Notes: generated by a model from the letters alone, not told the origin. Positions 13,732-21,821 are shown, counted from the stretch's first letter. The stretch is DNA of 35,424 bases from an uncultured Lachnotalea sp. (GCA_947066815.1 CAMSZT010000034.1:1-35424), one strand, 5' to 3'. Numbers and translations are program-made.

Positions 13732-14529
13732 ATGCTTAAGATCAGCCATGTTAGTAAAACCTTTAATCCCGGAACGGTCACGGAGAAGCAGGCGCTTAGG
13801 GATCTGAATCTGCATCTGGAACCGGAGGATTTTGTCACCATCATCGGCGGGAACGGGGCCGGAAAGTCCACCATGCTCAACATGATCGCCGGGGTGTATC
13901 CCATCGACTGCGGGACCATTTACCTGGACGGCGTGAATATCTCCCGTCAGCCGGAGTACAGGCGTGCCTCCCTTCTGGGACGGGTGTTCCAGGATCCCAT
14001 GATGGGGACGGCGGCGGGCATGCAGATCGAGGAGAATATGGCGCTGGCCCACAGAAGAGGGCGCAGGCGGGGACTAAAATGGGGGGTCACGAAGCAGGAG
14101 AAGGAGATCTTCCACGAGGAGTTAAAGCGGCTGGGCCTTGGCCTGGAGGAGCGGATGACTGCCAAGGTGGGACTTCTCTCCGGCGGGCAGAGGCAGGCGC
14201 TGACCCTTCTGATGGCGACCCTGCAGAAGCCAAAGCTCCTGCTCCTCGACGAGCATACGGCGGCCCTGGATCCCAGGACGGCGAAGAAGGTCTTGAGCCT
14301 GACGGAGGAGATGGTCACGGAGGCGCGGCTGACGGCCCTCATGGTGACCCACAACATGAAGGATGCTCTCCGCCTCGGGAACCGTCTGATCATGATGCAT
14401 GACGGGCAGATCATTTATGACGTGCGGGGCGAGGAAAAGAAGAAACTCAAGGTGGAAGACCTTCTGAAAAAATTCGAGGATGCCAGCGGCGGCGAGTTCG
14501 CCAACGACCGGATGATGCTGTCAGATTAA
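13732..14529 (+). CDS. ABC importer ATP-binding protein (TrpZ-like)
   Basis: A 265-residue ATPase. Walker A is GGNGAGKST (39-47), the Q-loop is in GRVFQDP, the signature is LLSGGQRQAL and Walker B is LLLLDEHTAALDP. The histidine after LLLLDE, in place of the usual proline, is typical of this subgroup of importers. The switch histidine is in VTHNMKDA. It overlaps no neighbour but starts three bases after the permease stop, with AAAGGAGG upstream. Energises uptake by the preceding permease and lipoprotein. Confidence 0.92.
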   Translation: MLKISHVSKTFNPGTVTEKQALRDLNLHLEPEDFVTIIGGNGAGKSTMLNMIAGVYPIDCGTIYLDGVNISRQPEYRRASLLGRVFQDPMMGTAAGMQIEENMALAHRRGRRRGLKWGVTKQEKEIFHEELKRLGLGLEERMTAKVGLLSGGQRQALTLLMATLQKPKLLLLDEHTAALDPRTAKKVLSLTEEMVTEARLTALMVTHNMKDALRLGNRLIMMHDGQIIYDVRGEEKKKLKVEDLLKKFEDASGGEFANDRMMLSD

Positions 14530-14544
14530 ATATGGAACTTTACG

Positions 14545-14580
14545 CAGGAGACAGGTGGGAGCGCATCGGTCTCCTGTTTC
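14545..14580 (+). terminator. Likely terminator after the importer operon
   Basis: CAGGAGAC (14545-14552) pairs with GTCTCCTG (14569-14576), followed only by TTTC. The short T-run makes it a weak call. Confidence 0.5.
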
Positions 14581-14635
14581 GCGATACATGGGTATTTGTG
14601 GATGATATCGTTTAAGAGAACGGAGGTTTACGTGG

Positions 14636-15172
14636 ATGAGACAGAAAATTCAGGTGTTTGATCATGCGAAGGAGATCCTTGGCGCCCTGGGAAAGGGAGT
14701 CCTCCTGACGGCAAAGAGCGGCGAGCGGGTCAACATGATGACCATCGGCTGGGGAACTTTAGGGATCGAGTGGGGGGAGCCGATCTTCGTGGCGTATGTG
14801 AGGGAGGGGCGTTTTACCAGGGAGCTTCTGGACGAGAGTATGGAGTTTACCGTCAACATCCCTTACGGGGAGTATGACAGGAGGATCGTCGGGTTTTGCG
14901 GTTCGAAAACGGGCCGGGAGGTGGACAAGGCGAAGGAACTCTCCCTCACTCTGGTGGAATCGGAGTTTGTGAAGGCCCCCGCTGTGAAAGAGCTTCCCCT
15001 GACGCTGGAATGCCGTGTCCTTTACCGGAGGCTCCAGGATAAGAACCAGATCCCTCCGTCTATCCGGGAGAGCATGTATCCGGAGCATGTGGACAGCTCC
15101 CATCCCATGGCAAACCGGGATTATCATGTGGAGTATTATGGGAAGATTTTGAGTGCGTATATTCTTTCATAA
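14636..15172 (+). CDS. Flavin reductase-like / flavoredoxin-type FMN-binding protein
   Basis: A 178-residue protein of the FMN-binding split-barrel fold. The early part has ILGALGKGVLLTAK and a run with MTIGWGTLGIEWG, the place where flavoredoxins bind FMN; PIFVAYVREGRFTRELL and FTVNIPYG follow, then FCGSKTGREVDK, all in the family order. Length fits the family (about 160-200). The enzyme would carry FMN and shuttle electrons or reduce a small substrate in the cytoplasm; the partner is unknown. GGAGGT precedes the ATG. It stands alone between two predicted terminator/promoter regions. Confidence 0.82.
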   Translation: MRQKIQVFDHAKEILGALGKGVLLTAKSGERVNMMTIGWGTLGIEWGEPIFVAYVREGRFTRELLDESMEFTVNIPYGEYDRRIVGFCGSKTGREVDKAKELSLTLVESEFVKAPAVKELPLTLECRVLYRRLQDKNQIPPSIRESMYPEHVDSSHPMANRDYHVEYYGKILSAYILS

Positions 15173-15200
15173 GCGGGACCTGTCCGGCCGTTTCCCATAG

Positions 15201-15258
15201 TTTACAACTTGTTTACAGAGAAAACAGCGCCCGTCCGGCGGAAATGTGTTAAGATAGT
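15201..15258 (+). promoter_or_regulatory. TTTACA-N5-TTTACA operator and promoter of the second system
   Basis: TTTACA at 15201-15206 and at 15212-15217 (11 bp apart) precede a -10 like GATAGT (15253-15258) that lacks a good -35. This is the direct-repeat layout bound by OmpR/PhoB-family dimers, close to the PhoP box of Bacillus. A matching site lies at 17335-17351. Confidence 0.6.
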
Positions 15259-15285
15259 AAGAAGATTGGATGGGGGTGCGTGGGA

Positions 15286-15954
15286 ATGGTGGAAAACCGT
15301 ATTTTGATCGTGGAGGATAATCCGGCCATCTCGGAGCTTCTGGAGATGAACTTTTCGGTGGCCGGCTACCGGACAGACCATTGTCCGGACGGGGAAGAGG
15401 CGCTGGCCCTTTTGGCAGAAGACGGAGAGTTCGACCTGGCCCTGGTGGATATCATGCTGCCGGGAAAGGACGGCTTTGCGCTTCTGCCTTTTTTTAAAGA
15501 GCGGGGGATCCCGGTGATCTTTCTGACGGCCAAGGACGACGTGATGTCCAAAGTGCGGGGCTTAAAGGGCGGCGCGGAAGATTATATCGTGAAGCCCTTT
15601 GAGGTGCTGGAGCTTCTGGTGCGGGTGGAGAAGGTGCTGGGGCGGACGGGGCGTCTGCAGAAGATCCTTACGGTGAGAGACGTGGAGATCTTTCAGGAGA
15701 GCAGGACCGTCATGCGGGGCGGGGAGGAAATCCGCTTAAAACCACTGGAATATGACCTCCTGGTACTGCTTGCCAGAAACAAGAACGTGACCTTTTCCAG
15801 GGAGCGGCTGCTGCGGGAGGTGTGGGGGGATCTCTATATCGGGGAGACGAGGACCGTGGACGTCCACATCGGCCAGCTCAGAAAGAAGCTGGGAGTTCCG
15901 GGACTGATCCAGACCATACCCAAGATCGGCTACCGGCTGGAGGAGCGGGGATGA
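15286..15954 (+). CDS. OmpR/PhoP-family response regulator (second system)
   Basis: A 222-residue regulator. The receiver has VEDN at the acidic pocket, phosphoacceptor D55 in LVDIMLPG, T81 in FLTAKD and K103 in IVKPF. The winged helix has IRLKPLEYDLLVLLARN, RERLLREVWG and the DNA-reading VDVHIGQLRKKLG in order. The ATG at 15286 is favoured over a GTG at 15280, which would sit on the G-rich ribosome binding site. The stop overlaps the kinase start (ATGA). The direct repeat upstream, repeated before the lipoprotein gene at 17450, suggests that the regulator controls both. Confidence 0.93.
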   Translation: MVENRILIVEDNPAISELLEMNFSVAGYRTDHCPDGEEALALLAEDGEFDLALVDIMLPGKDGFALLPFFKERGIPVIFLTAKDDVMSKVRGLKGGAEDYIVKPFEVLELLVRVEKVLGRTGRLQKILTVRDVEIFQESRTVMRGGEEIRLKPLEYDLLVLLARNKNVTFSRERLLREVWGDLYIGETRTVDVHIGQLRKKLGVPGLIQTIPKIGYRLEERG

Positions 15955-17324
15955 AACTGTACCAGAAGATCATGGCGCTTATTTTCGGGATCCTGACGGG
16001 CTGCGGGCTTTTCTGCGGCTGGCTGCTGGGGACCAACTATGAAAAGCGGCAGATGCTCCGGGCCGCGGAAGCAGAGGTACGGAGCTTTGAGTCCGCCAGA
16101 TATGCCGTAGAATGGATGTACCAGACGGAACCTGGGGCCGGGGGAACCGCCGGGGAAGGAGGCTTTCGCCGTCTTATGGAACGGATGTTCCGCCAAAAAT
16201 TATTCGACGGGTGTATCTGGATCGCAGGCGGTGAGGTGCTCTGCGACTCCTCCCTCTATGCAGTCTCCTGGGAAGGAAACTGGAGAGAAGAGGGGAGATT
16301 CCAGGAGACGGAGTGGGTGCTGGAGCAGGGAGGGGGAGAATACTGGGTCGTCATCGGCTCCGCACTTCCCTGGCTGGGTGAGGACAACTACCTCTTTTCC
16401 GTGCAGGAGGTGACGGAGGTCCACCGGGAGACGGCAGAGTTTGTCCGCCAGTTTACTTTGATCTGGTTTCTGTTTGTGGCGGCGGCTTCCCTTCTCGGAG
16501 CGGCGGCGGCGAAGCTGGTGTTAAAGCCCATGGGAATTCTCATGCGGGCGGCCGGGGAGATCAGCCGGGGAAACTACGGTGTCCGGGCGAAGGTAGGGCG
16601 GCGGGACGAGATCGGAAGGCTGGCGGCGGCTTTTAACCTCATGGCGGAGCAGGTGGAGAGCCGGGTCAGAGAGCTCACCCTCGCCGGGGAGGAGAAGGAG
16701 CGGCTTCTCGGAAGCCTGGCCCACGAGATGCGCACCCCCATGACCGTGGTTCTGGGATATTCCGACACCCTGCTCAACATGAAGCTGGGAGAGCGGGAGC
16801 AGAGACAGGCTATCCGCGGCATTTATGAGCAGGCGGGCTACCTGCAGCGGCTTTCCGCCAAGCTGATGGAGCTCACGGCCCTCCACCAGAATGAATCCAT
16901 TTCCATGGAAGCACAGAGTATGGAGGCTGTCCTTGAACAGGTCGTTCCCATGGCGGAGAGCAGGTGGCCGGACCGGAGGTTCTGCCTGGAGACGGAGCAG
17001 GATTTTACCCTCTGCGGGGATCGGGACCTGCTGGTGAGCCTCTTTGTCAACCTGCTTGACAACGGAGCCGAGGCGTCCGCTCCGGGCCAGGAGATCCGGG
17101 TGACGGTCCGGGAAGAGGAGGTCCTGATCCGGGACTCTGGAAAGGGAATGACGGAGGAAGCGCTGAGGAAGATCTGCGAACCTTTTTACCGGGCGGAGAA
17201 GTCCGGAAAAGAGGGGATCGGCCTCGGCCTTGCCATCTGTGAACAGATCGTATGCCTCCACCGGGGGAAGCTCCGGTTTGAGAGCCGGGCCGGAGAGGGA
17301 ACCACGGTGACGGTTTCTTTTTAA
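15951..17324 (+). CDS. Sensor histidine kinase (second system)
   Basis: A 457-residue kinase beginning MKLYQKIMALIF, overlapping the regulator stop by four bases. Membrane spans are at about 7-27 and 167-190; between them lies a roughly 140-residue external sensor region. HAMP (192-245) is followed by the phosphoacceptor H258 in SLAHEMRTP. The ATPase domain shows the N box VNLLDNGAEA, G1 RDSGKGM and G2 GIGLGLAIC. All catalytic parts are present. Signal unknown; the nearby target lipoprotein suggests sensing of envelope or medium conditions. Confidence 0.93.
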   Translation: MKLYQKIMALIFGILTGCGLFCGWLLGTNYEKRQMLRAAEAEVRSFESARYAVEWMYQTEPGAGGTAGEGGFRRLMERMFRQKLFDGCIWIAGGEVLCDSSLYAVSWEGNWREEGRFQETEWVLEQGGGEYWVVIGSALPWLGEDNYLFSVQEVTEVHRETAEFVRQFTLIWFLFVAAASLLGAAAAKLVLKPMGILMRAAGEISRGNYGVRAKVGRRDEIGRLAAAFNLMAEQVESRVRELTLAGEEKERLLGSLAHEMRTPMTVVLGYSDTLLNMKLGEREQRQAIRGIYEQAGYLQRLSAKLMELTALHQNESISMEAQSMEAVLEQVVPMAESRWPDRRFCLETEQDFTLCGDRDLLVSLFVNLLDNGAEASAPGQEIRVTVREEEVLIRDSGKGMTEEALRKICEPFYRAEKSGKEGIGLGLAICEQIVCLHRGKLRFESRAGEGTTVTVSF

Positions 17325-17334
17325 TATGGGAAAG

Positions 17335-17388
17335 CTTACAAAATGTTTACAGGGCGATGAGGATTTTTGACGGACTTTCTTTTATAGT
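17335..17388 (+). promoter_or_regulatory. Second direct-repeat operator and lipoprotein promoter
   Basis: CTTACA (17335-17340), N5, TTTACA (17346-17351), the same 11-bp spacing and much the same flanks as at 15201-15217. A -10 TATAGT lies at 17383-17388, followed by AAGGA, while the first site has GATAGT followed by AAGAA. No consensus -35 is present at the right distance, as expected for an activator-dependent promoter. Confidence 0.6.
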
Positions 17389-17449
17389 AAGGACAGGGCA
17401 GGGGTGGTGCTGCCTTGTCCGGGTTGAAAAAGAAAGGAGTTTGGGATAT

Positions 17450-18832
17450 ATGAGAAAAAGAACGATCGCATGTTTGATGGCAGGAGTCCTGTTTTCCCTG
17501 ATGCTTGGGATCGGCTGCGGGAAGACGGCTGTGGAAAACGTTGCAGTGAAAAAGACGGAGGCTGCCGCAGAGACAGGCGCGCCGTCTGAGGGAGCGGGGA
17601 ACGCTGTTGAGGAAGAAGAGCAGAATGCCGGAGAGGGTACAGGCCGGGAAGCAGAGGAGAGCAGCGCGGAAGGGGAGCGCGGAGGGACAGAAAAGTCAGG
17701 TGAGGAGAAACGGCGTGTGGAGATATCCACAGAAGGAGAAACGGAGGAGACGGAAAAGCAAAAGGCCCTGAGGGAACGTCTCGGGGCGCCGGAACGGCTT
17801 TCGGCAGAATCGGTGGACGAAGACGGTATCGTCCAGACTCTGAACGCAGCAGTCATGGTGCCGGATGCCGATTTTTTCACAGTCTGTTCTGCGGAAGCCA
17901 GGGCATTTGGGAACGGGGATGTGAAAACCCTGGTGGAACCGCTCCTGGGGGAGGGAGGGCTCTATTGCTTTGAACCGGAGGAGTATGAGCACATTGTCAA
18001 TCAGATGGCTTTTACAGAGCTCCGCCTGAAATATGGGTATTATATCGGGGATGAGGATGAGCAGGGGCTGAAAGGATCGAAGGAGATGCTGGAGGGCTGT
18101 ATTGAGGATATGCAGGATGAGGTCAGGAAGACGGAGATCCCTCTTCTGCCGGAACCTTATGACAACCTGAATATGGGCGACCGGCTGGAGGGGTTTACGG
18201 ACTGGGAGCAGCGGACTGTGCAGGTGGGGCTGCGGAAATACGGGCTGTCCGTTATGGAATGGCCCAATGTCTGTGACGATCCCTGTACGATCTACCGGGA
18301 GGAGGCGGAGAAGCTGGCGGAGGCCTATATGGAGAAGCTGGGGCTTTCCGAAGAATGGAGCCTGTATTATGCCGGGCTGAGGGAGTTTGACATCTGGACT
18401 TTTTCCGAAGCGGGATATGTGTTTGAATATGTGAGGGAGATCCGGGGCGTACCGGTTGCCGAGGCAGCAAAGCTGTCCTTTCTGATCGACGACAGGGGAG
18501 TGGCGGACCTTCGGTATACAGATCTGAACGTGCGGGAGGGGGAAGAGGAGGCGGCGCTCCTTCCTTTCTCGGAGATCCAGAAAGTATATCAGGAAACGCG
18601 GATCCCGGTCATGTGTGAACCCAATGAATTACAGTCCGTGACAGTGGATGAGCTTCGCCTGGCCTATCACTATGTGCCTGATACGGAGGAGAGCAGGAAA
18701 ACAGGGAGCCTGGTCCCTGCCTGGAATGCCTATGGGACTTACCAGTTTCTGGACGAGGAAGGGGTTTTGCGGACCTCCCTCCGGGAGCCTCTTTTGTCAG
18801 TGAACGCCATGGACGGAACGATTCTTGATTGA
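17450..18832 (+). CDS. Secreted lipoprotein of unknown function, 460 aa
   Basis: Start at 17450 (MRKRTIACLMAG) after AAAGGAG. A hydrophobic signal ends LMLGIGC, a slightly atypical lipobox (Gly at -3). A long low-complexity linker rich in Glu, Ala and Gly runs to about residue 95, likely a flexible spacer from membrane to wall exterior. The folded remainder (about 110-460) has two roughly similar alpha/beta stretches, which recalls clostridial DUF6034-type lipoproteins, but that assignment is tentative. The gene follows the second two-component system and carries the same direct-repeat operator, so it is probably a target or an accessory sensor. Confidence 0.8.
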   Translation: MRKRTIACLMAGVLFSLMLGIGCGKTAVENVAVKKTEAAAETGAPSEGAGNAVEEEEQNAGEGTGREAEESSAEGERGGTEKSGEEKRRVEISTEGETEETEKQKALRERLGAPERLSAESVDEDGIVQTLNAAVMVPDADFFTVCSAEARAFGNGDVKTLVEPLLGEGGLYCFEPEEYEHIVNQMAFTELRLKYGYYIGDEDEQGLKGSKEMLEGCIEDMQDEVRKTEIPLLPEPYDNLNMGDRLEGFTDWEQRTVQVGLRKYGLSVMEWPNVCDDPCTIYREEAEKLAEAYMEKLGLSEEWSLYYAGLREFDIWTFSEAGYVFEYVREIRGVPVAEAAKLSFLIDDRGVADLRYTDLNVREGEEEAALLPFSEIQKVYQETRIPVMCEPNELQSVTVDELRLAYHYVPDTEESRKTGSLVPAWNAYGTYQFLDEEGVLRTSLREPLLSVNAMDGTILD

Positions 18833-18881
18833 TGGAACCCCGAGGAAATGGGAATAAAAACAGAATTTTCTTAAATTTTCA

Positions 18882-18910
18882 TTGAATTTATAAAAATTTT
18901 ATGATAGGAT
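18882..18910 (+). promoter_or_regulatory. Promoter of the purine permease
   Basis: TTGAAT (18882-18887), 17 bp, TAGGAT (18905-18910), in a short AT-rich block within otherwise GC-rich DNA. Transcription would start near 18917. Confidence 0.65.
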
Positions 18911-18917
18911 AGTCATG

Positions 18918-18987
18918 GTGTTCATAAACACAGCCGGGGCAGAGAAATTTCCTGTTCCGGCCTGCTGCGTGTGAGAAGCGCGCAGAA
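18918..18987 (+). promoter_or_regulatory. Structured leader of the purine permease gene
   Basis: The leader of about 87 nt can form GTGTT-CATA-AACAC (18918-18931), then CCGGGGCAG pairing with CTGTTCCGG (about 18933-18961), with flanking CACAGC and GCTGCGTG extending the second stem. The conserved core of the purine riboswitch is not present. No T-tract follows. An unclassified attenuator or simply a stable 5' end are both possible. Confidence 0.35.
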
Positions 18988-19003
18988 AGAAACGGAGGAA
19001 GAT

Positions 19004-20320
19004 ATGGAAAAGTTTTTCAAACTGAAGGAACACGGCACCAGCGTAAAGACAGAAGTCATTGCCGGCGTGACCACCTTCTTCGCCATGGCTTACATCATTT
19101 TTGTAAACCCGAATTATCTGTCCGCGACGGGGATGGATCCCACGGCGGTCATGGTCGCCACCTGCCTTTCGGCGGCGATCGGCACGCTGCTCACGGCGTT
19201 CATCGCCAATGTGCCTTTTGCGCAGGCTCCTGGCATGGGATTAAACGCATTTTTTGCTTTTACCCTCTGCGGAAGCATGGGTTACACCTGGGAGCAGGCT
19301 CTGACCGTTGTTTTGATCTCCGGCATTTTATTCCTGGCCATCACGGTCTCCCCCCTGCGGAGCAAGATCATTGCGGCCATCCCGGCCTGCTTAAAGGATG
19401 CGATCTCGGTGGGCATCGGCCTCTTTATCGCCTTCATCGGCCTGCTGAATGCGGGGATCGTGACGGCGGTCAGCGGGGAACCCGGTTTTACCGACATGGG
19501 TGCGATCACCAAGGGGCCGGCCCTTCTCGCGCTGATCGGCCTTCTGATCACCGGCGTTCTGATCGCCCACAAGGTGAAGGCGGCGATCTTCATCGGCATC
19601 ATCATCACGACCGTCATCGGCATTCCCATGGGGATCACCGCCATGCCGGAGAGCATGACCATGAGCAATATCGGAAATATCGGCCTGACGGCTTTCCATC
19701 TGGACTTCGGCGGCGTGATGTCCCTGGGGTTCCTGCCCCTCATCACGGCGGTGGTCAGCTTCTTTATCGTGGACTGCTTTGACACGGTGGGGACTCTGCT
19801 CGGCACGGCCGGAAACGCGGGGATGCTGGACAAGGACGGGAATCTTCCCGGCGGCGACCGGGCGTTGATCGCCGACGCCATCGCCACCTGTGTGGGCGCC
19901 TGCCTCGGAACTTCCACGGTGACGACCTTCGTGGAATCCTCCACCGGCATCCAGGAGGGCGGCCGGACCGGACTTGCCTCTGTGGTGACGGGACTTTTGT
20001 TCCTGGTGTGTGTGCTTCTGGCCCCCATTGCCGGGATCGTGCCCGGCGCGGCGACGGCTCCCGCCCTGATCATCGTGGGCGTTTATATGATGATGGGTGC
20101 GGCGAAGATCAACTGGGGTGATTTTGAGACGGCTCTGCCCTGCTTCCTGACCATCTCCATGATGCCCTTCGCCTACAGTATTTCCGACGGCATCGGCTTC
20201 GGATTTATCTCCTACGCCGTGATCAAGGTCTGCCGGGGCAAGGCCAAGGAAGTGCCTGTGCTGGTATACATCCTGTCGGTGATCTTTATCGCCATGTATA
20301 TCCTGGACGCGCAGATTTGA
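19004..20320 (+). CDS. AzgA-type NCS2 purine permease (adenine/guanine/hypoxanthine)
   Basis: A 438-residue transporter with about twelve to fourteen hydrophobic segments. Start 19004 (MEKFFKLKEHGTSV) follows GGAGGAAG. Family marks in order: VIAGVTTFFAMAYIIFVNP near the N terminus, FAQAPGMGLNAFFAFT, the central FIVDCFDTVGTLLGTAG, and GTSTVTTFVESSTGIQEGGRTG in the region that contributes to the substrate site. It should import hypoxanthine, guanine or adenine with protons. Monocistronic: own promoter and strong terminator. Confidence 0.93.
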   Translation: MEKFFKLKEHGTSVKTEVIAGVTTFFAMAYIIFVNPNYLSATGMDPTAVMVATCLSAAIGTLLTAFIANVPFAQAPGMGLNAFFAFTLCGSMGYTWEQALTVVLISGILFLAITVSPLRSKIIAAIPACLKDAISVGIGLFIAFIGLLNAGIVTAVSGEPGFTDMGAITKGPALLALIGLLITGVLIAHKVKAAIFIGIIITTVIGIPMGITAMPESMTMSNIGNIGLTAFHLDFGGVMSLGFLPLITAVVSFFIVDCFDTVGTLLGTAGNAGMLDKDGNLPGGDRALIADAIATCVGACLGTSTVTTFVESSTGIQEGGRTGLASVVTGLLFLVCVLLAPIAGIVPGAATAPALIIVGVYMMMGAAKINWGDFETALPCFLTISMMPFAYSISDGIGFGFISYAVIKVCRGKAKEVPVLVYILSVIFIAMYILDAQI

Positions 20321-20368
20321 TCGGCGTTTCCATAGAGGAGTCCGGACAAAATAAGATAAGAGGTATGA

Positions 20369-20403
20369 AACGCTATGCGGGCTTGGATCCGCATAGCGTT
20401 TTT
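20369..20403 (+). terminator. Strong terminator after the purine permease
   Basis: AACGCTATGCGG (20369-20380) pairs perfectly with CCGCATAGCGTT (20389-20400) and is followed by TTT. Confidence 0.9.
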
Positions 20404-20472
20404 CTGATAGGAAAAGGAAGGAGCAGGAAAGGGAGCCCGTCGAAAAAATATGATATTTTGCGGAAAAAACCA

Positions 20473-20501
20473 TTGACAATTTTCTGGCGGGATGATATCA
20501 T
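20473..20501 (+). promoter_or_regulatory. Promoter of the tRNA-Leu gene
   Basis: TTGACA (20473-20478), 17 bp, TATCAT (20496-20501), about 28 bp upstream of the tRNA. Confidence 0.75.
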
Positions 20502-20528
20502 AATATGCGTGCCAGTTAAATGACATTT

Positions 20529-20613
20529 GCAGTTGTGGCGGAATTGGCATACGCGCTAGACTAAGGATCTAGTGAGCATAGCGCTCGTGCGGGTTCAAGT
20601 CCCGCCAACTGCA
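20529..20613 (+). tRNA. tRNA-Leu, anticodon AAG
   Basis: An 85-nt class II tRNA. Acceptor GCAGTTG pairs with CAACTGC, discriminator A; D-stem GCG/CGC; anticodon stem CTAGA/TCTAG with loop CTAAGGA, which puts AAG at 34-36 after U33; long variable arm with GAGC/GCTC; T-arm GCGGG TTCAAGT CCCGC. No CCA is encoded (ACGG follows). The anticodon reads CUU and, if A34 becomes inosine, also CUC and CUA. A34 outside tRNA-Arg is uncommon in bacteria. Confidence 0.93.
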
Positions 20614-20616
20614 CGG

Positions 20617-20648
20617 CAGGCTCTTCCAAAAGGAGGAGCCTGTTTTCT
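20617..20648 (+). terminator. Terminator of the tRNA-Leu gene
   Basis: CAGGCTCTTCC (20617-20627), loop AAAA, GGAGGAGCCTG (20632-20642), then TTTTCTT. The stem carries one or two mismatched pairs. Confidence 0.85.
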
Positions 20649-20680
20649 TGTCCTGCGGGACAGCGAAAGGAGCGGGAAAA

Positions 20681-21121
20681 GTGGATACGGTAAAATATCT
20701 GAAGCAGATGACGGTCATCATGGCGGTTTCTTTTATCGGGGAATTTCTGAACCGGGTGCTGCCCCTGCCGGTGCCGGGCAGTGTATACGGGCTGGTCCTC
20801 ATGTTCCTCCTTCTGGTGACGGGGCTTATCAGGTCGGAGCAGGTGGAGGATGCAGGCGGCTTTCTGGTGAAGATCATGCCGGTGCTGTTCATCGGGCCCA
20901 GCGTCAGTCTGATCACGGTGATGGGAGGGCTGGCGGACCGGCTGGTCCCGATCCTGGCGGTCTGTATCCTCAGCACCATGGCGGTCATGGCGGTGACCGG
21001 CCTGACTGCCCAGGCGGTCCTTAAAAGGAGGGCGGGAAGAGAGAGATCCGGCCTCAGGGATGAACCGGAGGAAAGGGAAGGAGCCGCCGGCCGGGAAGAA
21101 GGCGGAAAAAGGGAGGAATAG
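20681..21121 (+). CDS. lrgA: LrgA/CidA-family membrane protein
   Basis: A 146-residue protein with four membrane spans, starting at GTG 20681 (VDTVKYLKQM), since AAAGGAG lies nine bases upstream. Family marks: FIGEFLNRVLPLPVPGSVYGLVLMFLLL in pieces and IMPVLFIGPSVSLI near the third span. The C-terminal tail (about 110-146) is hydrophilic and rich in Arg, Glu and Gly, longer than usual. LrgA/CidA proteins were first described as holin-like modulators of murein hydrolases and, in Bacillus, PftA/PftB-type homologues act in pyruvate uptake. It overlaps no gene but lies five bases before lrgB. Confidence 0.88.
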   Translation: MDTVKYLKQMTVIMAVSFIGEFLNRVLPLPVPGSVYGLVLMFLLLVTGLIRSEQVEDAGGFLVKIMPVLFIGPSVSLITVMGGLADRLVPILAVCILSTMAVMAVTGLTAQAVLKRRAGRERSGLRDEPEEREGAAGREEGGKREE

Positions 21122-21125
21122 TTCC

Positions 21126-21821
21126 ATGAATGAGATTTTACAGGGAAATATGTACTTCGGCTTTTTTCTGGCTCTCGGAACCTACTGGATCGGACTTAAG
21201 GTCCAAAAGAAGTTTCCTTATACCCTCTGTAATCCGCTGTTGATCAGTACGGTTCTATGCATCATAGTGCTCCTGGTCTTTCGGATCGACTATGAGGTCT
21301 TTGATGCGGGCGCTTCCCATATCAGTTACTTTTTGACGCCCTGTACCGTCTGCCTTGCCATTCCCATGTATAAGCAGGTGCGGATCCTGAAGAAAAACCT
21401 GGCGGCCATCCTCCTTAGCATCGTGAGCGGCTGTCTGGCAGCAGCCCTCTCGATCTGGGGGCTCTGCGCCCTGTTCGGCCTGGACGGTAGTATCTACCAT
21501 TCCCTGCAGCCCAAATCCGTTACGACGGCCATTGCCATTGGGGTCTCGGAGGAACTCGGCGGGAGCAGCGCTCTTACCATCATGGCGGTGGTGGTCACGG
21601 GGATGTTCGGCGGGATCATGGCGAGGGTACTCTGCCGGTTGTTCCACATCAAAGATCCCATTGCGGTGGGGCTGGCCTGCGGCAATTCGGCCCATGCCAT
21701 GGGGACCAGCAAGGCTCTGGAATTCGGGGAGCTGGAGGGGGCCATGTCCAGCCTGGCGGTGGTCGTGGCCGGTATCGTCACGGTGGTCCTTGCCCCGCTT
21801 TTTTCGGGGATGATCCTTTAG
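21126..21821 (+). CDS. lrgB: LrgB-family membrane protein
   Basis: A 231-residue protein with about seven spans; start 21126 after GGGAGGA. Typical stretches are NPLLISTVLCI, SYFLTPCTVCLAIPMYKQ, PKSVTTAIAIGVSEELGG and ACGNSAHAMGTSKALEFG in order, the last two being the most conserved of the family. It acts together with LrgA in the membrane; the pair has been linked both to autolysis control and to transport of pyruvate or related metabolites. No LytSR-type regulator is visible beside it, which is the usual neighbour in Bacillus and Staphylococcus. Confidence 0.92.
   Translation: MNEILQGNMYFGFFLALGTYWIGLKVQKKFPYTLCNPLLISTVLCIIVLLVFRIDYEVFDAGASHISYFLTPCTVCLAIPMYKQVRILKKNLAAILLSIVSGCLAAALSIWGLCALFGLDGSIYHSLQPKSVTTAIAIGVSEELGGSSALTIMAVVVTGMFGGIMARVLCRLFHIKDPIAVGLACGNSAHAMGTSKALEFGELEGAMSSLAVVVAGIVTVVLAPLFSGMIL

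Noticed and set aside
18833-19003. Purine riboswitch before the purine permease
   Set aside because: The conserved junction bases and paired loops of the purine aptamer could not be found; only generic hairpins are present.
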